From a virus, in the IMG/VR virus record IMGVR_UViG_3300008012_000257, positions 1-20,624 of that record: 20,624 bases of DNA, one strand, 5' to 3'. Positions 1 through 7,730 of this stretch are shown here, piece by piece. Position numbers and translations under genes: made by a program. The notes under the pieces were generated by a model. That model saw only the letters and a list, made by a program, of their open reading frames with translations, was not told the DNA's origin and did no database searches. Position 1 is the stretch's first letter, and every line of letters starts with the position of its first letter.

Positions 1-331
1 AGACGTTCCTATTCCGGCCCATAGTCACTTTACCTTTAATTCAACTATATCAAACGCTACTCTAAACAGTGCAAACCTTACAACCAGTAACGCCCCGTTC
101 CAGCAACATCGGGGCCAAGGCTCTGACTGGGCGTACATGATGGCTGACAGTGGTTCAAACGCATCCGTTGGTAAGACTTCTGTCACCGGCGGCAACAGCA
201 ATGGCTCACACGCCCATGCTATCAACGGTTCCGTCACATCTACTTTCAATCAATCAAACCTAGCTGCCAATGCCAGTGCTGTTGATATTGAAAATCCATA
301 CCTTGCAATTCGTTACATGATAAAGTTTTAA
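1..331 (+). CDS. Tail-collar / tail-fibre-type protein, C-terminal end (5' partial)
   Basis: The reading frame is open from base 2 and runs into the window from the left; the stop TAA is at 329-331. The visible ~109 residues are rich in Asn, Ser, Thr and Gly. They contain the His motifs PAHSHF and GSHAHA and end in NPYLAIRYMIKF. That ending is the usual closing strand of phage tail-collar and short-tail-fibre proteins, where the chain ends in (P)PYLxLxYIIK. The role would be host-surface recognition at the tail tip. The next gene but one is another collar protein, so two paralogous or alternating receptor-binding proteins sit side by side. The internal ATG at 137 is not a likely start, because fibre-like sequence continues upstream of it. 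The N-terminal part and true length lie outside the window. The identification rests on composition and C-terminal motifs only. Confidence 0.75.
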   Translation, partial: DVPIPAHSHFTFNSTISNATLNSANLTTSNAPFQQHRGQGSDWAYMMADSGSNASVGKTSVTGGNSNGSHAHAINGSVTSTFNQSNLAANASAVDIENPYLAIRYMIKF

Positions 332-332
332 G

Positions 333-632
333 ATGAGATATAACGCACGATTAGGAGACAGGTTTTTGTGGACGAGCGATGGCTCTAGCTTTTCGTTCCT
401 TACCATTCATTGCTATAGTGCGCGTGACGGACAAGACGAAGAGTTTACTTTGTTTTTTGATCGTTTCCCCGAAGGCACAACTCGTGTCAGTTACGACGAA
501 GATAGCGGCACAGGTATATACTGCATCAATGGCGGAGAAGAGATAAGCGAAGACGGTGACTTGCGGTGTAGTCATCTAAAGACGATGTTTGAAAGCAATG
601 TCGCGATGTTGGAGCACATGGAAGATGAGTAG
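333..632 (+). CDS. Small acidic protein of unknown function between two tail-collar genes
   Basis: This is a 99-aa protein that I do not recognise. It is acidic, especially in the second half with runs such as DEDSG and GGEEISEDGD. It has no signal peptide or membrane segment. The ATG lies one base after the TAA of the upstream fibre gene and has no clear Shine-Dalgarno sequence, so translation is probably coupled to termination upstream. Its end overlaps the next collar gene by 8 bases if that gene starts at 625. The sandwiched position fits a tail-fibre accessory protein, such as a chaperone or small tip subunit, but this is inferred from location only. The ORF is tightly packed with its neighbours on the same strand, which supports it being real. 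Confidence 0.7.
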   Translation: MRYNARLGDRFLWTSDGSSFSFLTIHCYSARDGQDEEFTLFFDRFPEGTTRVSYDEDSGTGIYCINGGEEISEDGDLRCSHLKTMFESNVAMLEHMEDE

Positions 633-1326
633 TTACGGACAACTAAAAAGAGACGCTGCAATTTTCGTCCCGGTTGGGCTCATAGTTCCTTGGACAACGG
701 CAACTGCTCCTAGTGGTTTCCTTTTGTGCGCCGGACAAGAGGTTTCACGAACTGATTACGCTGCGTTATTCGCTGTAATTAGCACTACATATGGCTCGGG
801 CAACGGCAGTAGCACTTTTAATCTACCTGACCTCGCTGGTAAGCAGGTTGTTTTTGACGACGGCAACACCACCCTGGCAGCGAATGCCGGTGCTGCTTCG
901 GCTACAATCAACACAAATATTAACACGGCATCAGCGAATATTTCTTCTAATGTTAGCGGTAACACTAGCAATTTTGCCTTAACGCCAAATCACCTACCCG
1001 CACACACACACAAAATGTTTGGCGGAAACACTAGCAGGCCCGGCAGTGGATCGGTTATCTCAACTCCCAACAAAAACGTAGTGTTTGAGGGCTCTGGCGG
1101 TAACGCAGGTTATATCATGCGTTCTGACCCAAACAACGCCACAGCAACGGGTGGTAACACAAGTAGTGTTTTTAATGGTAACGCAAACAATGGAGCTAAT
1201 CATGCCCACGGGGCAGGAAACCTAGCTGTCGCCTCTAATTTTGGGGGAACCATCAACGCTACTACCGATAATGTTAGTTCGTTGCTGTACACAAGTCTTA
1301 TACTTAACGCGATTATAAAACACTAG
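625..1326 (+). CDS. Phage tail-collar domain protein
   Basis: Read from the ATG at 625 this gives 233 aa. Residues about 15-72 form a textbook tail-collar (phage T4 gp12-like) domain. A Pro-Val-Gly-x-Ile-x-Pro-Trp start is followed by AP-SGFLLCAGQ, then SRTDYAALFAV, TTYGSG and TFNLPDLAGK. The rest is a Ser/Thr/Asn/Gly-rich fibre-like region with LPAHTH near residue 125 and NHAHG later. The protein would sit at the distal tail as a receptor-binding or adhesin subunit. An in-frame ATG at 589 exists, but it would place MKAMSRCWSTWK, read from the alternate frame of the upstream gene, ahead of the domain. Start 625 (MSSYGQLKRD) gives a normal N-terminus, with GGAG at 611-614 upstream. Unlike the partial gene on the left, its C-terminus (LNAIIKH) only loosely keeps the usual closing strand. 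Confidence 0.88.
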   Translation: MSSYGQLKRDAAIFVPVGLIVPWTTATAPSGFLLCAGQEVSRTDYAALFAVISTTYGSGNGSSTFNLPDLAGKQVVFDDGNTTLAANAGAASATINTNINTASANISSNVSGNTSNFALTPNHLPAHTHKMFGGNTSRPGSGSVISTPNKNVVFEGSGGNAGYIMRSDPNNATATGGNTSSVFNGNANNGANHAHGAGNLAVASNFGGTINATTDNVSSLLYTSLILNAIIKH

Positions 1327-1329
1327 GAG
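1325..1329 (+). promoter_or_regulatory. Ribosome binding site for the stabilisation protein gene
   Basis: AGGAG overlaps the TAG stop of the collar gene and lies six bases before the ATG at 1336. It is a stronger site than those of most junctions here, which mostly rely on overlap. Confidence 0.6.
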
Positions 1330-1335
1330 TGTCAC

Positions 1336-3426
1336 ATGCCTTTGATGAAGCTCCAGTTCCGGCCCGGCATCAACCAAGAAACCACTCGTTACATGAACGA
1401 GGGTGGCTGGTACGACTGCGACAAAGTTCGCTTTCGCTACGGCGTGGCTGAAAAGATTGGTGGCTGGACGCGTTACTCTGCTACGACCTTTGAAGGCATT
1501 TGCCGTAAGATGCACAACTGGGTTGCGCTAGATGCTTCCAATTACCTAGCTCTTGGCACACATCTGAAGCTCTATATTGAAGAAGGCACAAACTACAACG
1601 ACATAACCCCTGATCGTAAGTCATCAACTTTGTCTTCTGGCTCCTTGTCAGCCACTAGCGGTAGCGCAGTGGTTACGATTACCGACAATGGTCACGGTGC
1701 AATCACAAACGACTACGTCACTATTACTAACGCTACAACGTTTGCTGGGATTCCGGCCGATGATTTGAACAAAGAGCATATCATCACTCGTATAGACGGT
1801 AACACTTTTACGATCACTGTTGCCACGACTGCCACAGGCACAGCTACCGGGGGCGGTACACCCACACTCACTTATCAAATCAACACCGGTCTTTCTACGA
1901 TTACCGGCGGTACCGGTTGGGGTGCCAGCACGTGGGACGGTGAGACTGCCGACGATGTCACGACAACCTTAAACGGTGCTATCACAAACAGTGCCACAAC
2001 AATTACGCTGACAGATGCCTCAAGCTTTCCCTCTGCTGGGCAGGTTCGTATTGGAACAGAGCTCATCAACTACACTGGTAAAAGCGGTAACAACCTGACC
2101 ACGTGTACTCGTGGTGTTGAAAGCACAACCGCTGCCGCTCACTCGAACGGTGCAACCGTTGTTGCCACCACTAGCATGGTTGCTTGGGGTGAAGCTGCAA
2201 CAATCTCTGTTACGTCTGGGACAGAGGCGCGTTTGTGGTCGTTCGACAACTTTGGTGAAGACCTGATTGCCAATGTGCGCGACGGTAACATCTACTACTG
2301 GGACAAGAGCAATGGCTTGAACAACAGAGCCGTAGCTCTCAGCACATTATCTGGGGCAAGTGGCACACCAACCGTCGCTCGTCAGATTATTGTTTCTGAC
2401 CGTGATCGCCACGTAATTGCTTTTGCTTGTGACCCGACCACTGATGTCGGTACGCAAGACCCCCTTCTCATCCGTTTCTCTGATCAAGAGAACGCTGCTG
2501 ACTGGACACCTACAGCTACGAACACCGCTGGTGATTTGATCATTGGTTCAGGATCTAAGTTTGTGGCTGCGATTGAAACCAAACGTGAAATTCTGGTTTA
2601 CACCGATGCCTCATTACACACACTCAAGTTTATCGGTGCGCCGTTTACTTTCGGTATCTCTCAGATTTCAACAGGTATCAGCATTATTGGACCAAACGCT
2701 GCTGTCGCTGTGAACGATGGCGTGTTCTGGATGGGTGAAAATCAGTTCTATGTTTACGATGGTCGTACCACTCAAATCCCCTGCTCGGTTCGTGCAAAAA
2801 TATTTGACGACCTTAACTTGGACCAGCGTGAACTTGTGACCGCTGCGCTCAATTCTCAGTACAACGAAGTGTGGTGGTTTTATCCGTCGCTCAACTCAAC
2901 AGAAAACGATAAATATGTCGTCTACAATTACGAAGAAAAGGTTTGGTATTTTGGTACACTAGGTCGAACAGCTTGGGTAGATGCTGAGACGCGCTCTTAC
3001 CCTGTGGCCGCTGCACCTGACAACAATCTATATAATCATGAAAACGGTAATGATGACGGATCTAACAATCCAGCCACTGCGATTACGTCTTTTATCGAAA
3101 GCAGCCCCATGTCACTCGAAGCGGGTGACAAGTACATGCTGACTAACAAAGTGCTGCCCGATGTCACCTTCGCTGGTTCGACAGGCGCAAATCCAGAGGT
3201 TACGTTTGAGTTGAGGGCATATAATAATCCGGGTGAAAACTATGGCGAGGCATTAACCAGCGATGTAACTCGTAGTGCCACGAGCCCAGTAGAGCAATAC
3301 ACGGACGAGTTGTATATGCGCCTGCGTGGTCGCTCCTTCTCTCTGCGTTTAAGTAGCTCGGATCTCGGGACTCAATGGCGGGTCGGTGTTCCGCGTGTTG
3401 AAGTAAGGCCGGACGGGAAACGATAA
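1336..3426 (+). CDS. P22 gp10-like phage stabilisation / tail hub protein with inserted FCCH-like and Ig-like modules
   Basis: This 696-aa protein starts with FRPGINQETTRYMNEGGWYD and VRFRYGVAEKIGGW. That opening is typical of the 'phage stabilisation protein' family related to P22 gp10, which closes the portal/tail channel of podoviruses. Residues about 290-330 (WSFDNFGEDLIANV, GNIYYWD) and the later aromatic repeats continue this beta-rich family. Two extra modules interrupt the N-terminal half. Residues ~100-180 look like an E1 FCCH-type beta barrel (VVTITDNGHGAITNDYVTI, later GNTFTITV). Residues ~208-278 form a common phage surface module (TTITLTDASSFPSAGQVRIG, then LTTCTRG and AAAHSNGA). 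The start has a good RBS, and its stop overlaps the next ATG as TAATG. The family call is from remembered motifs; the module names are moderately sure. Confidence 0.8.
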   Translation: MPLMKLQFRPGINQETTRYMNEGGWYDCDKVRFRYGVAEKIGGWTRYSATTFEGICRKMHNWVALDASNYLALGTHLKLYIEEGTNYNDITPDRKSSTLSSGSLSATSGSAVVTITDNGHGAITNDYVTITNATTFAGIPADDLNKEHIITRIDGNTFTITVATTATGTATGGGTPTLTYQINTGLSTITGGTGWGASTWDGETADDVTTTLNGAITNSATTITLTDASSFPSAGQVRIGTELINYTGKSGNNLTTCTRGVESTTAAAHSNGATVVATTSMVAWGEAATISVTSGTEARLWSFDNFGEDLIANVRDGNIYYWDKSNGLNNRAVALSTLSGASGTPTVARQIIVSDRDRHVIAFACDPTTDVGTQDPLLIRFSDQENAADWTPTATNTAGDLIIGSGSKFVAAIETKREILVYTDASLHTLKFIGAPFTFGISQISTGISIIGPNAAVAVNDGVFWMGENQFYVYDGRTTQIPCSVRAKIFDDLNLDQRELVTAALNSQYNEVWWFYPSLNSTENDKYVVYNYEEKVWYFGTLGRTAWVDAETRSYPVAAAPDNNLYNHENGNDDGSNNPATAITSFIESSPMSLEAGDKYMLTNKVLPDVTFAGSTGANPEVTFELRAYNNPGENYGEALTSDVTRSATSPVEQYTDELYMRLRGRSFSLRLSSSDLGTQWRVGVPRVEVRPDGKR

Positions 3427-3677
3427 TGCCACAGCGATCACTTGTACCACCCACAATCTCCGATGCTCCAGAGGAGTATCGCCGTGAGTACATCTCCGAC
3501 TTGGCTCGTGCCTTGGAGCTTCTGATCGAGCAGGTCAACTCTGAAGGTGAGCTCCGTGCTTCGGCATTGGACAGCACTAAATCACCACTGGTTCTCAAGG
3601 ATCTACCTACGTCAGCCTCGGGACTTGAAACTGGTTCTGTTTATAATGACAGCGGAACACTGAAGGTGGTAACTTAA
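3426..3677 (+). CDS. Small virion-associated protein (83 aa)
   Basis: The ATG overlaps the upstream stop by one base (TAATG), so translation is coupled to the stabilisation protein. The 83-aa product has a helical, charged N-terminal half (PEEYRREYISDLARALELLIEQV). A short beta-type tail follows, ending in LPTSASGLETGSVYNDSGTLKVVT. Endings of the form LPTSASGL-x-G-x-x-YNDSGTLK-V are widespread in uncharacterised small structural proteins of marine phages, usually next to tail genes. I infer a tail or head-tail junction accessory. No enzyme motif, signal peptide or membrane segment is visible. The exact role is unknown. Confidence 0.72.
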   Translation: MPQRSLVPPTISDAPEEYRREYISDLARALELLIEQVNSEGELRASALDSTKSPLVLKDLPTSASGLETGSVYNDSGTLKVVT

Positions 3678-3684
3678 CGGTTTT

Positions 3685-3702
3685 TTGGCTATAATGGGCC
3701 AA
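3685..3702 (+). promoter_or_regulatory. Possible internal late promoter: TATAAT box inside a small dyad
   Basis: A perfect TATAAT lies at 3690-3695 in the 36-base gap between the 83-aa and 457-aa genes, the widest gap of the late block up to that point. It is flanked by a 5-bp inverted repeat, TTGGC at 3685-3689 and GCCAA at 3698-3702, and preceded by a T6 run. No convincing -35 hexamer is found 16-18 bases upstream and there is no TGn extension. It may be a weak or activator-dependent promoter, a small mRNA hairpin ahead of the start site, or chance. Confidence 0.3.
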
Positions 3703-3713
3703 CAAGGGATAAA

Positions 3714-5087
3714 ATGATGCAAGGTATTCAGACATTAGGACCAGGTGTAGCAGAAAAAATGGCTGCTATGGGTCAGTTCGAGGACGATCAAATCGCTCAC
3801 GTTGCTGAAGGTGAGGTGATTGTCCCTGCCCCAATCCTGAAATATTACCCCGAAGTCAAGGATCAGGTCTTTGCAGCGATTAGAGATCAGGGCTTAGAGC
3901 CAGAGCAGTTTATTGTTGGTAACGAAATGGTCGCCATCAACCCCAACACTGGCGTTCAAGAGTTTGGGTTCTTCAGAAAACTCTTTAAGAAGATTAAAAA
4001 GGTTGTAAAGAAAGCCGCGCCACTTTTACTTGCCGCTGCTTTGCCTATGGCTGCTCCGGCTCTTTTTGGATCGGGCGCAGTATTGGGTGGAGCCGTTGCG
4101 AAGATGGGTACGGCTAGTGCTCTTGATGCTGCTTTCAAAGGCGGCAACCTTAAAGACGTTCTAAGGGCTGGTGCTACTGGTGCCGCTGTTGGTGGTATTG
4201 GTCAGTTTGCTTCTAATGTAGCGACTAATGGCACTGGTGGTTATATCTCTGGTGCGAACTACAACCCAGCGGCCACCCCTGCACCAACAGCCGCGGCACC
4301 AGCCGCGCCAACAGCCGATCCAGCGATCTCATCATCGTCAGTGGCTCCTGCCGCCACCCCGGCGAAAGGTATAGTTAGTGTTCAACAGCCGCAGGTGCAG
4401 GCAGCTAATTTTACTCCGGCTGACGCAGGCCTAGACTTTACGCCCGACCCGAATGCTGTGTTCGATGAAACTACCGGCCAGTTTGTAAAGGACAGTGCAG
4501 CTAGTTCTGGTTCTGGTTCTAGTGTTAGGGCTCTAGCAGATGTTGCCACTGATGCTAACAAGCTTATGGAAAAGGGTTTCTCACCCGAAAGAGCTCTTAA
4601 CATCGCGCAAAACAAGGGCGGAGTTCCTGGGTTTACCGATAAAGTAGTAAACGAATTTTCTAACAACCCGCTTCCCGCAACAGGGTATGCTCTCAGCACC
4701 GCTTCTATGGCGGCACCTCTCTTCATGAGCGACGAAATGCCGGAGCAGCCTAGCATGACTCTCAACCAAGAAGAGTTAGAGGCACTCTTAAACCAGGGAA
4801 ACATCCTGAACTATCAAGGCAGGCCCATTGAAGGCATGTACTACAACCCCGAAACAGAGTCGTTTCAGGATGTACCATACGTGCAAAGTAGTGGTATAAT
4901 GGCAGCGGCCGCTGGTGGACACATCATGGGCCCCGGAACAGGGACTTCGGACAGCATCCCTGCATATCTGTCTGACGGTGAGTTCGTCATGACAGCAGAC
5001 GCAGTTAAAGGCGCAGGTAACGGTGACCGTAAGAAAGGTGCCGCTAAGATGTACGCCATGATGAACAAGTTTGAAGGACAAGCATAA
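3714..5087 (+). CDS. Putative internal virion / ejection protein with cationic-hydrophobic segment and duplicated GE(V/F) motif
   Basis: This 457-aa protein is of a type common in marine podovirus-like phages and has no assigned enzyme activity. Residues 24-80 form a conserved block (DDQIAHVAEGEVIVPAPIL, later VGNEMVAINPNTG). Residues 87-100 are strongly basic (FRKLFKKIKKVVKK) and run into a 29-residue Ala/Leu/Gly hydrophobic stretch at 101-129, which looks membrane-active. An Ala/Pro/Thr-rich linker lies at ~185-215. The C-terminus (~403-435) carries GPGTGTSDSIPAYLSDGEFV followed by MTADAVKGAG, a motif seen in many phage structural proteins. AAGGG at 3704-3708 precedes the MM start; either Met is possible. 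Position before other Gln/Ala-rich virion genes suggests an ejected protein that inserts in the host envelope. That function is inferred. Confidence 0.7.
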   Translation: MMQGIQTLGPGVAEKMAAMGQFEDDQIAHVAEGEVIVPAPILKYYPEVKDQVFAAIRDQGLEPEQFIVGNEMVAINPNTGVQEFGFFRKLFKKIKKVVKKAAPLLLAAALPMAAPALFGSGAVLGGAVAKMGTASALDAAFKGGNLKDVLRAGATGAAVGGIGQFASNVATNGTGGYISGANYNPAATPAPTAAAPAAPTADPAISSSSVAPAATPAKGIVSVQQPQVQAANFTPADAGLDFTPDPNAVFDETTGQFVKDSAASSGSGSSVRALADVATDANKLMEKGFSPERALNIAQNKGGVPGFTDKVVNEFSNNPLPATGYALSTASMAAPLFMSDEMPEQPSMTLNQEELEALLNQGNILNYQGRPIEGMYYNPETESFQDVPYVQSSGIMAAAAGGHIMGPGTGTSDSIPAYLSDGEFVMTADAVKGAGNGDRKKGAAKMYAMMNKFEGQA

Positions 5088-6259
5088 TGCCATCTAATAA
5101 CTCATCAAGTGCCACCCAAAAAGAGCTTAGAGAAGCTCAAAAAGAGCTTGATCGGCTGAAAGCTCTCAGCGAACAGCAGGCGCAGCAGATTTACGCGTAT
5201 GAAGAAGGCTTTGATCCAGCCCAAGCTGGCTCGTCACCTCTTTACTCTCAGGGTCAAAACGTAATGGAAAATCTGCCTGACAAAGCAGAAGTTTCAATTG
5301 CTATGAATCGCTTGGCTCCGTATCAGGAAGAGTTTCAAAAGGACATCTTCCGTACGACCCGCGAGTTAGCCGACGCACCTATTATGACTCCAGAGCAGCG
5401 AGTTGCTGGTTTTAACCCGCTTCAGCAGGCTGCAATCACTCAAGGCCAAGAGCAGATTCTTGGTGTCCGGGATCCCGAGACGGGACAACTCTTGCAGGCA
5501 GGCATGGGTATTGGTGGTTATCAACCAATGCTGCAAGAAGCGATTTCTGGTACTCGCGCTTCTACTGGTCAGGCTCTTCGTGCCGAAGGCATGTATGACC
5601 AAGACATCACACGCCAGTTCATGGATCCGTTCCAGCAAGAAGTAATCGACGCATCACTGCGTGATATCTCTCGTGCTGGCGAAATGGAACGTCAAAAACT
5701 ATCCGACGCTGCCGTCGGCGCAGGTGCTTTCGGCGGTAGCCGTGACGCACTTTTGCAAGCCGAGCAGTATCGTGGTCAGATGCAGCAGATGGCTGACACC
5801 GCTGCCCGTCTCCGTTCGGCTGGTTTCCAACAAGCACAACAGGCTGGTATGGGCGCATTCGAAGCTGCTCGTGGCCGCGACCTTGGTATTGCTGGCCTGA
5901 TTGGTCAGGCTGGTGGTCAGATAGGTGGCCTTGCCACACAAGCGCAAGCGCAGGCAGGGCAGGACATTGCTACGCTGCAAGGCTTGGGTGGTATGTCACA
6001 AGCGCAGCAGCAAGCGCAGTTCGACGCACAACGCGCCACGGAACTGGAACGTTTGTACGAGCCTTACAAGCGTGTTGGCTTTATGACTGATGTCATGGGA
6101 GGCACTCCTAGTGTTCAATCCTCCATGACCGCTACCCCTCCAGCGCAGCAGCCAGCAGGTCCAAGTAGTACTTCGCAGTTTATTGGTTTGGGCATCGCGG
6201 GACTTGGTGCTTTGGGCGGATTGGGTTACCGTCCGTTCAGTAATAGTACGACACAGTAG
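5087..6259 (+). CDS. Gln/Ala-rich virion protein, putative ejection-cassette member
   Basis: The start overlaps the previous stop by one base (TAATG), with AAGGA at 5074-5078 as RBS. The 390-aa product begins with a predicted coiled coil (residues ~8-40, KELREAQKELDRLKALSEQQ). A highly recognisable block follows at ~176-230 (QFMDPFQQEVIDASLRDI, then LSDAAVGAGAFGGSRDALLQ). This block recurs in marine phage structural proteins of unknown function. After it comes a long Gln/Ala/Gly-rich helical region, and the last ~25 residues are hydrophobic and Gly-rich (FIGLGIAGLGALGGLGY). No catalytic motif is visible. The composition and place between two similar genes fit an internal virion protein that leaves with the DNA; the role is inferred. 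Confidence 0.72.
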   Translation: MPSNNSSSATQKELREAQKELDRLKALSEQQAQQIYAYEEGFDPAQAGSSPLYSQGQNVMENLPDKAEVSIAMNRLAPYQEEFQKDIFRTTRELADAPIMTPEQRVAGFNPLQQAAITQGQEQILGVRDPETGQLLQAGMGIGGYQPMLQEAISGTRASTGQALRAEGMYDQDITRQFMDPFQQEVIDASLRDISRAGEMERQKLSDAAVGAGAFGGSRDALLQAEQYRGQMQQMADTAARLRSAGFQQAQQAGMGAFEAARGRDLGIAGLIGQAGGQIGGLATQAQAQAGQDIATLQGLGGMSQAQQQAQFDAQRATELERLYEPYKRVGFMTDVMGGTPSVQSSMTATPPAQQPAGPSSTSQFIGLGIAGLGALGGLGYRPFSNSTTQ

Positions 6260-6275
6260 GGGAGCTAAGATTATT

Positions 6276-7721
6276 ATGGGATATTTTAAGAGATTCCTCG
6301 AAGAACAAAAGAAAAAACAAGAGCAAGAAAAGATGGCGCGACTTTTGTACGGAGGGGCGCAATCAAGCAATCCTTTGAGCTTTGTCGCGTATCCGGGGCA
6401 GGCTCCAATGGGCTATAATAAAGGCGGTGTTGTTGGTGAGCACCGTAAAATGTTCCGTAAGCCGGGCCTCGCTCGTCAGGCTCTTGGTATTCTTGCCTCA
6501 TCAGGAGAACTGATGAACGAGGTGCAGCCGCGTATGCAAATGGCGCAAGCGGGTGCTGTGAACAAGTCGCTGTTTGACCAAGCCACTCGTATGGTGGACG
6601 GCATGATTGCATCCGGTCAAGCACCGGCCGCTAATCGTGATGCTGCTATCAACAACCTTTATCGCTACTATGAAAACCAGGCTCTGATGAACCCTCGCCC
6701 CGCTGCCCCGCGTATGCAGGGTTACATGGATCCAGCTAGTGGCCCGATCGATACAACTGGTGTTCTTGCTGTGCCTGCCGCCGCGGCTCAAAAAGTTTCG
6801 GGCGGCATAGGATCTATGGTTGATAGCTTCGTCAACCCCGACTCTCCCCCTCCCGGAGAAGCGTTGCGACCCCAAATGGAAGAGGACGATACTCGTATAG
6901 AGCGTCTCGCTAAAAACATCGGCTCTGGACTTCTTTCCACCGCGCAGCTTCCCTCTAATATTGCTAAAGGAATCAATCGTGTCGGCTCCGGTGTGGTAGA
7001 TGTCGCCGCTGGACCAGCCGAGGAACCGATTTTTGATAATCCGCTTGTGACCTCGGCAAAGGCTGAGGACGCTACTGTTGAGCCTACCGCGGACGCTGAT
7101 AAACTCAAAAACAAGGAGCGGGTGGGCGAAGAATCCGCAAATGCGGACCTTCTCAAACAACTTGAAGCTCTTAAAAAAGAGAATGAAGAGCTTACTAAAC
7201 TTCCCACCGAAGGGGAAAAAGAAGCTATTGATCCGTTCCTCGAACGCTATAAAGAGATGACCGGCAATGATGAAAATGATTTCTACCAAGCCATGATGAC
7301 GGCTGGTCTGGCTATCGCTGGCGGAGAAAGTGACGACCCCGTCATGAATATAGCCAGAGGCGCGTTGGCTGGTCTGCAACAATACAGCAAAGGCAAGAAG
7401 GATCGCCGCGATTCACTGTTCTTGGCCGAGATCCAAGCACGGAAACTCAAGGCTGCTGAGACACCGGCACAAGTTAAGTTACTTGAGTACTTTGAGAAAA
7501 ACCCTGAAGCCTTGAAAACATTTCAAAAGTACAATATCAACGAAAGCAGTGCCGAACCTGAAAGAGATCGCCGTGATATTGGGAAAGAGTATGACCTGCC
7601 TCCGCCTCTAGCACGTCAGCTACAGCTTGAAATAGAAGTGGCAAAAAGCTTCGGAGAGGTTTTGGATATCGCTGAACGTGCACGAGAGATTAAATCTGGC
7701 GGAGCAACTGTCACCAAGTAA
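6276..7721 (+). CDS. Putative internal virion / structural protein with coiled coil
   Basis: I place the start at the ATG at 6276, preceded by GGGGAG at 6259-6264. The frame is open to an ATG at 6183, but that would overlap the 390-aa gene by 77 bases. From 6276 the product is 481 aa. It opens with a basic helix (MGYFKRFLEEQKKKQEQEKM). A disordered, Pro/Ala-rich middle follows. A coiled coil lies near residues 285-310 (LLKQLEALKKENEELTKL). A hydrophobic Ala/Gly segment near 335-350 (AMMTAGLAIAGG) is followed by DDPVMNIARGALAGLQQYSK and a basic KGKKDRRD patch. No enzyme domain is seen. It sits directly before the 1423-aa protein and is probably part of the same particle or ejection assembly. 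That is inferred from neighbours. Confidence 0.72.
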   Translation: MGYFKRFLEEQKKKQEQEKMARLLYGGAQSSNPLSFVAYPGQAPMGYNKGGVVGEHRKMFRKPGLARQALGILASSGELMNEVQPRMQMAQAGAVNKSLFDQATRMVDGMIASGQAPAANRDAAINNLYRYYENQALMNPRPAAPRMQGYMDPASGPIDTTGVLAVPAAAAQKVSGGIGSMVDSFVNPDSPPPGEALRPQMEEDDTRIERLAKNIGSGLLSTAQLPSNIAKGINRVGSGVVDVAAGPAEEPIFDNPLVTSAKAEDATVEPTADADKLKNKERVGEESANADLLKQLEALKKENEELTKLPTEGEKEAIDPFLERYKEMTGNDENDFYQAMMTAGLAIAGGESDDPVMNIARGALAGLQQYSKGKKDRRDSLFLAEIQARKLKAAETPAQVKLLEYFEKNPEALKTFQKYNINESSAEPERDRRDIGKEYDLPPPLARQLQLEIEVAKSFGEVLDIAERAREIKSGGATVTK

Positions 7722-7730
7722 GGGGTCTCA

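Noticed and set aside
3200-3598. 132-codon open frame on the minus strand
   Set aside because: It spans the junction of two coupled plus-strand genes with recognised family motifs; it is a shadow frame.
4265-4350. GCC/CCA/ACA-rich stretch as a DNA repeat
   Set aside because: It encodes an Ala/Pro/Thr linker with no regular DNA period; protein-level low complexity explains it.
4382-4804. 140-codon open frame on the minus strand inside the 457-aa gene
   Set aside because: It is antisense to a gene with recognisable motifs on both sides, and it has low complexity and no start signal.
6183-6275. Upstream extension of the 481-aa gene to an ATG at 6183
   Set aside because: It would overlap the 390-aa gene's C-terminus by 77 bases with Trp/Val/Arg-rich sequence unlike the rest; the ATG at 6276 has a proper RBS.
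6413-6419. TATAAT-like string in the 481-aa gene (also at about 4893 in the 457-aa gene)
   Set aside because: Both are inside coding sequence (Tyr-Asn and similar codons) without a -35 partner; expected by chance.
6501-7382. 293-codon open frame on the minus strand
   Set aside because: It lies wholly antisense within the 481-aa virion gene, has no RBS or family features, and reads as Ser/His/Arg-rich noise. It is a by-product of the codon use of the sense gene.
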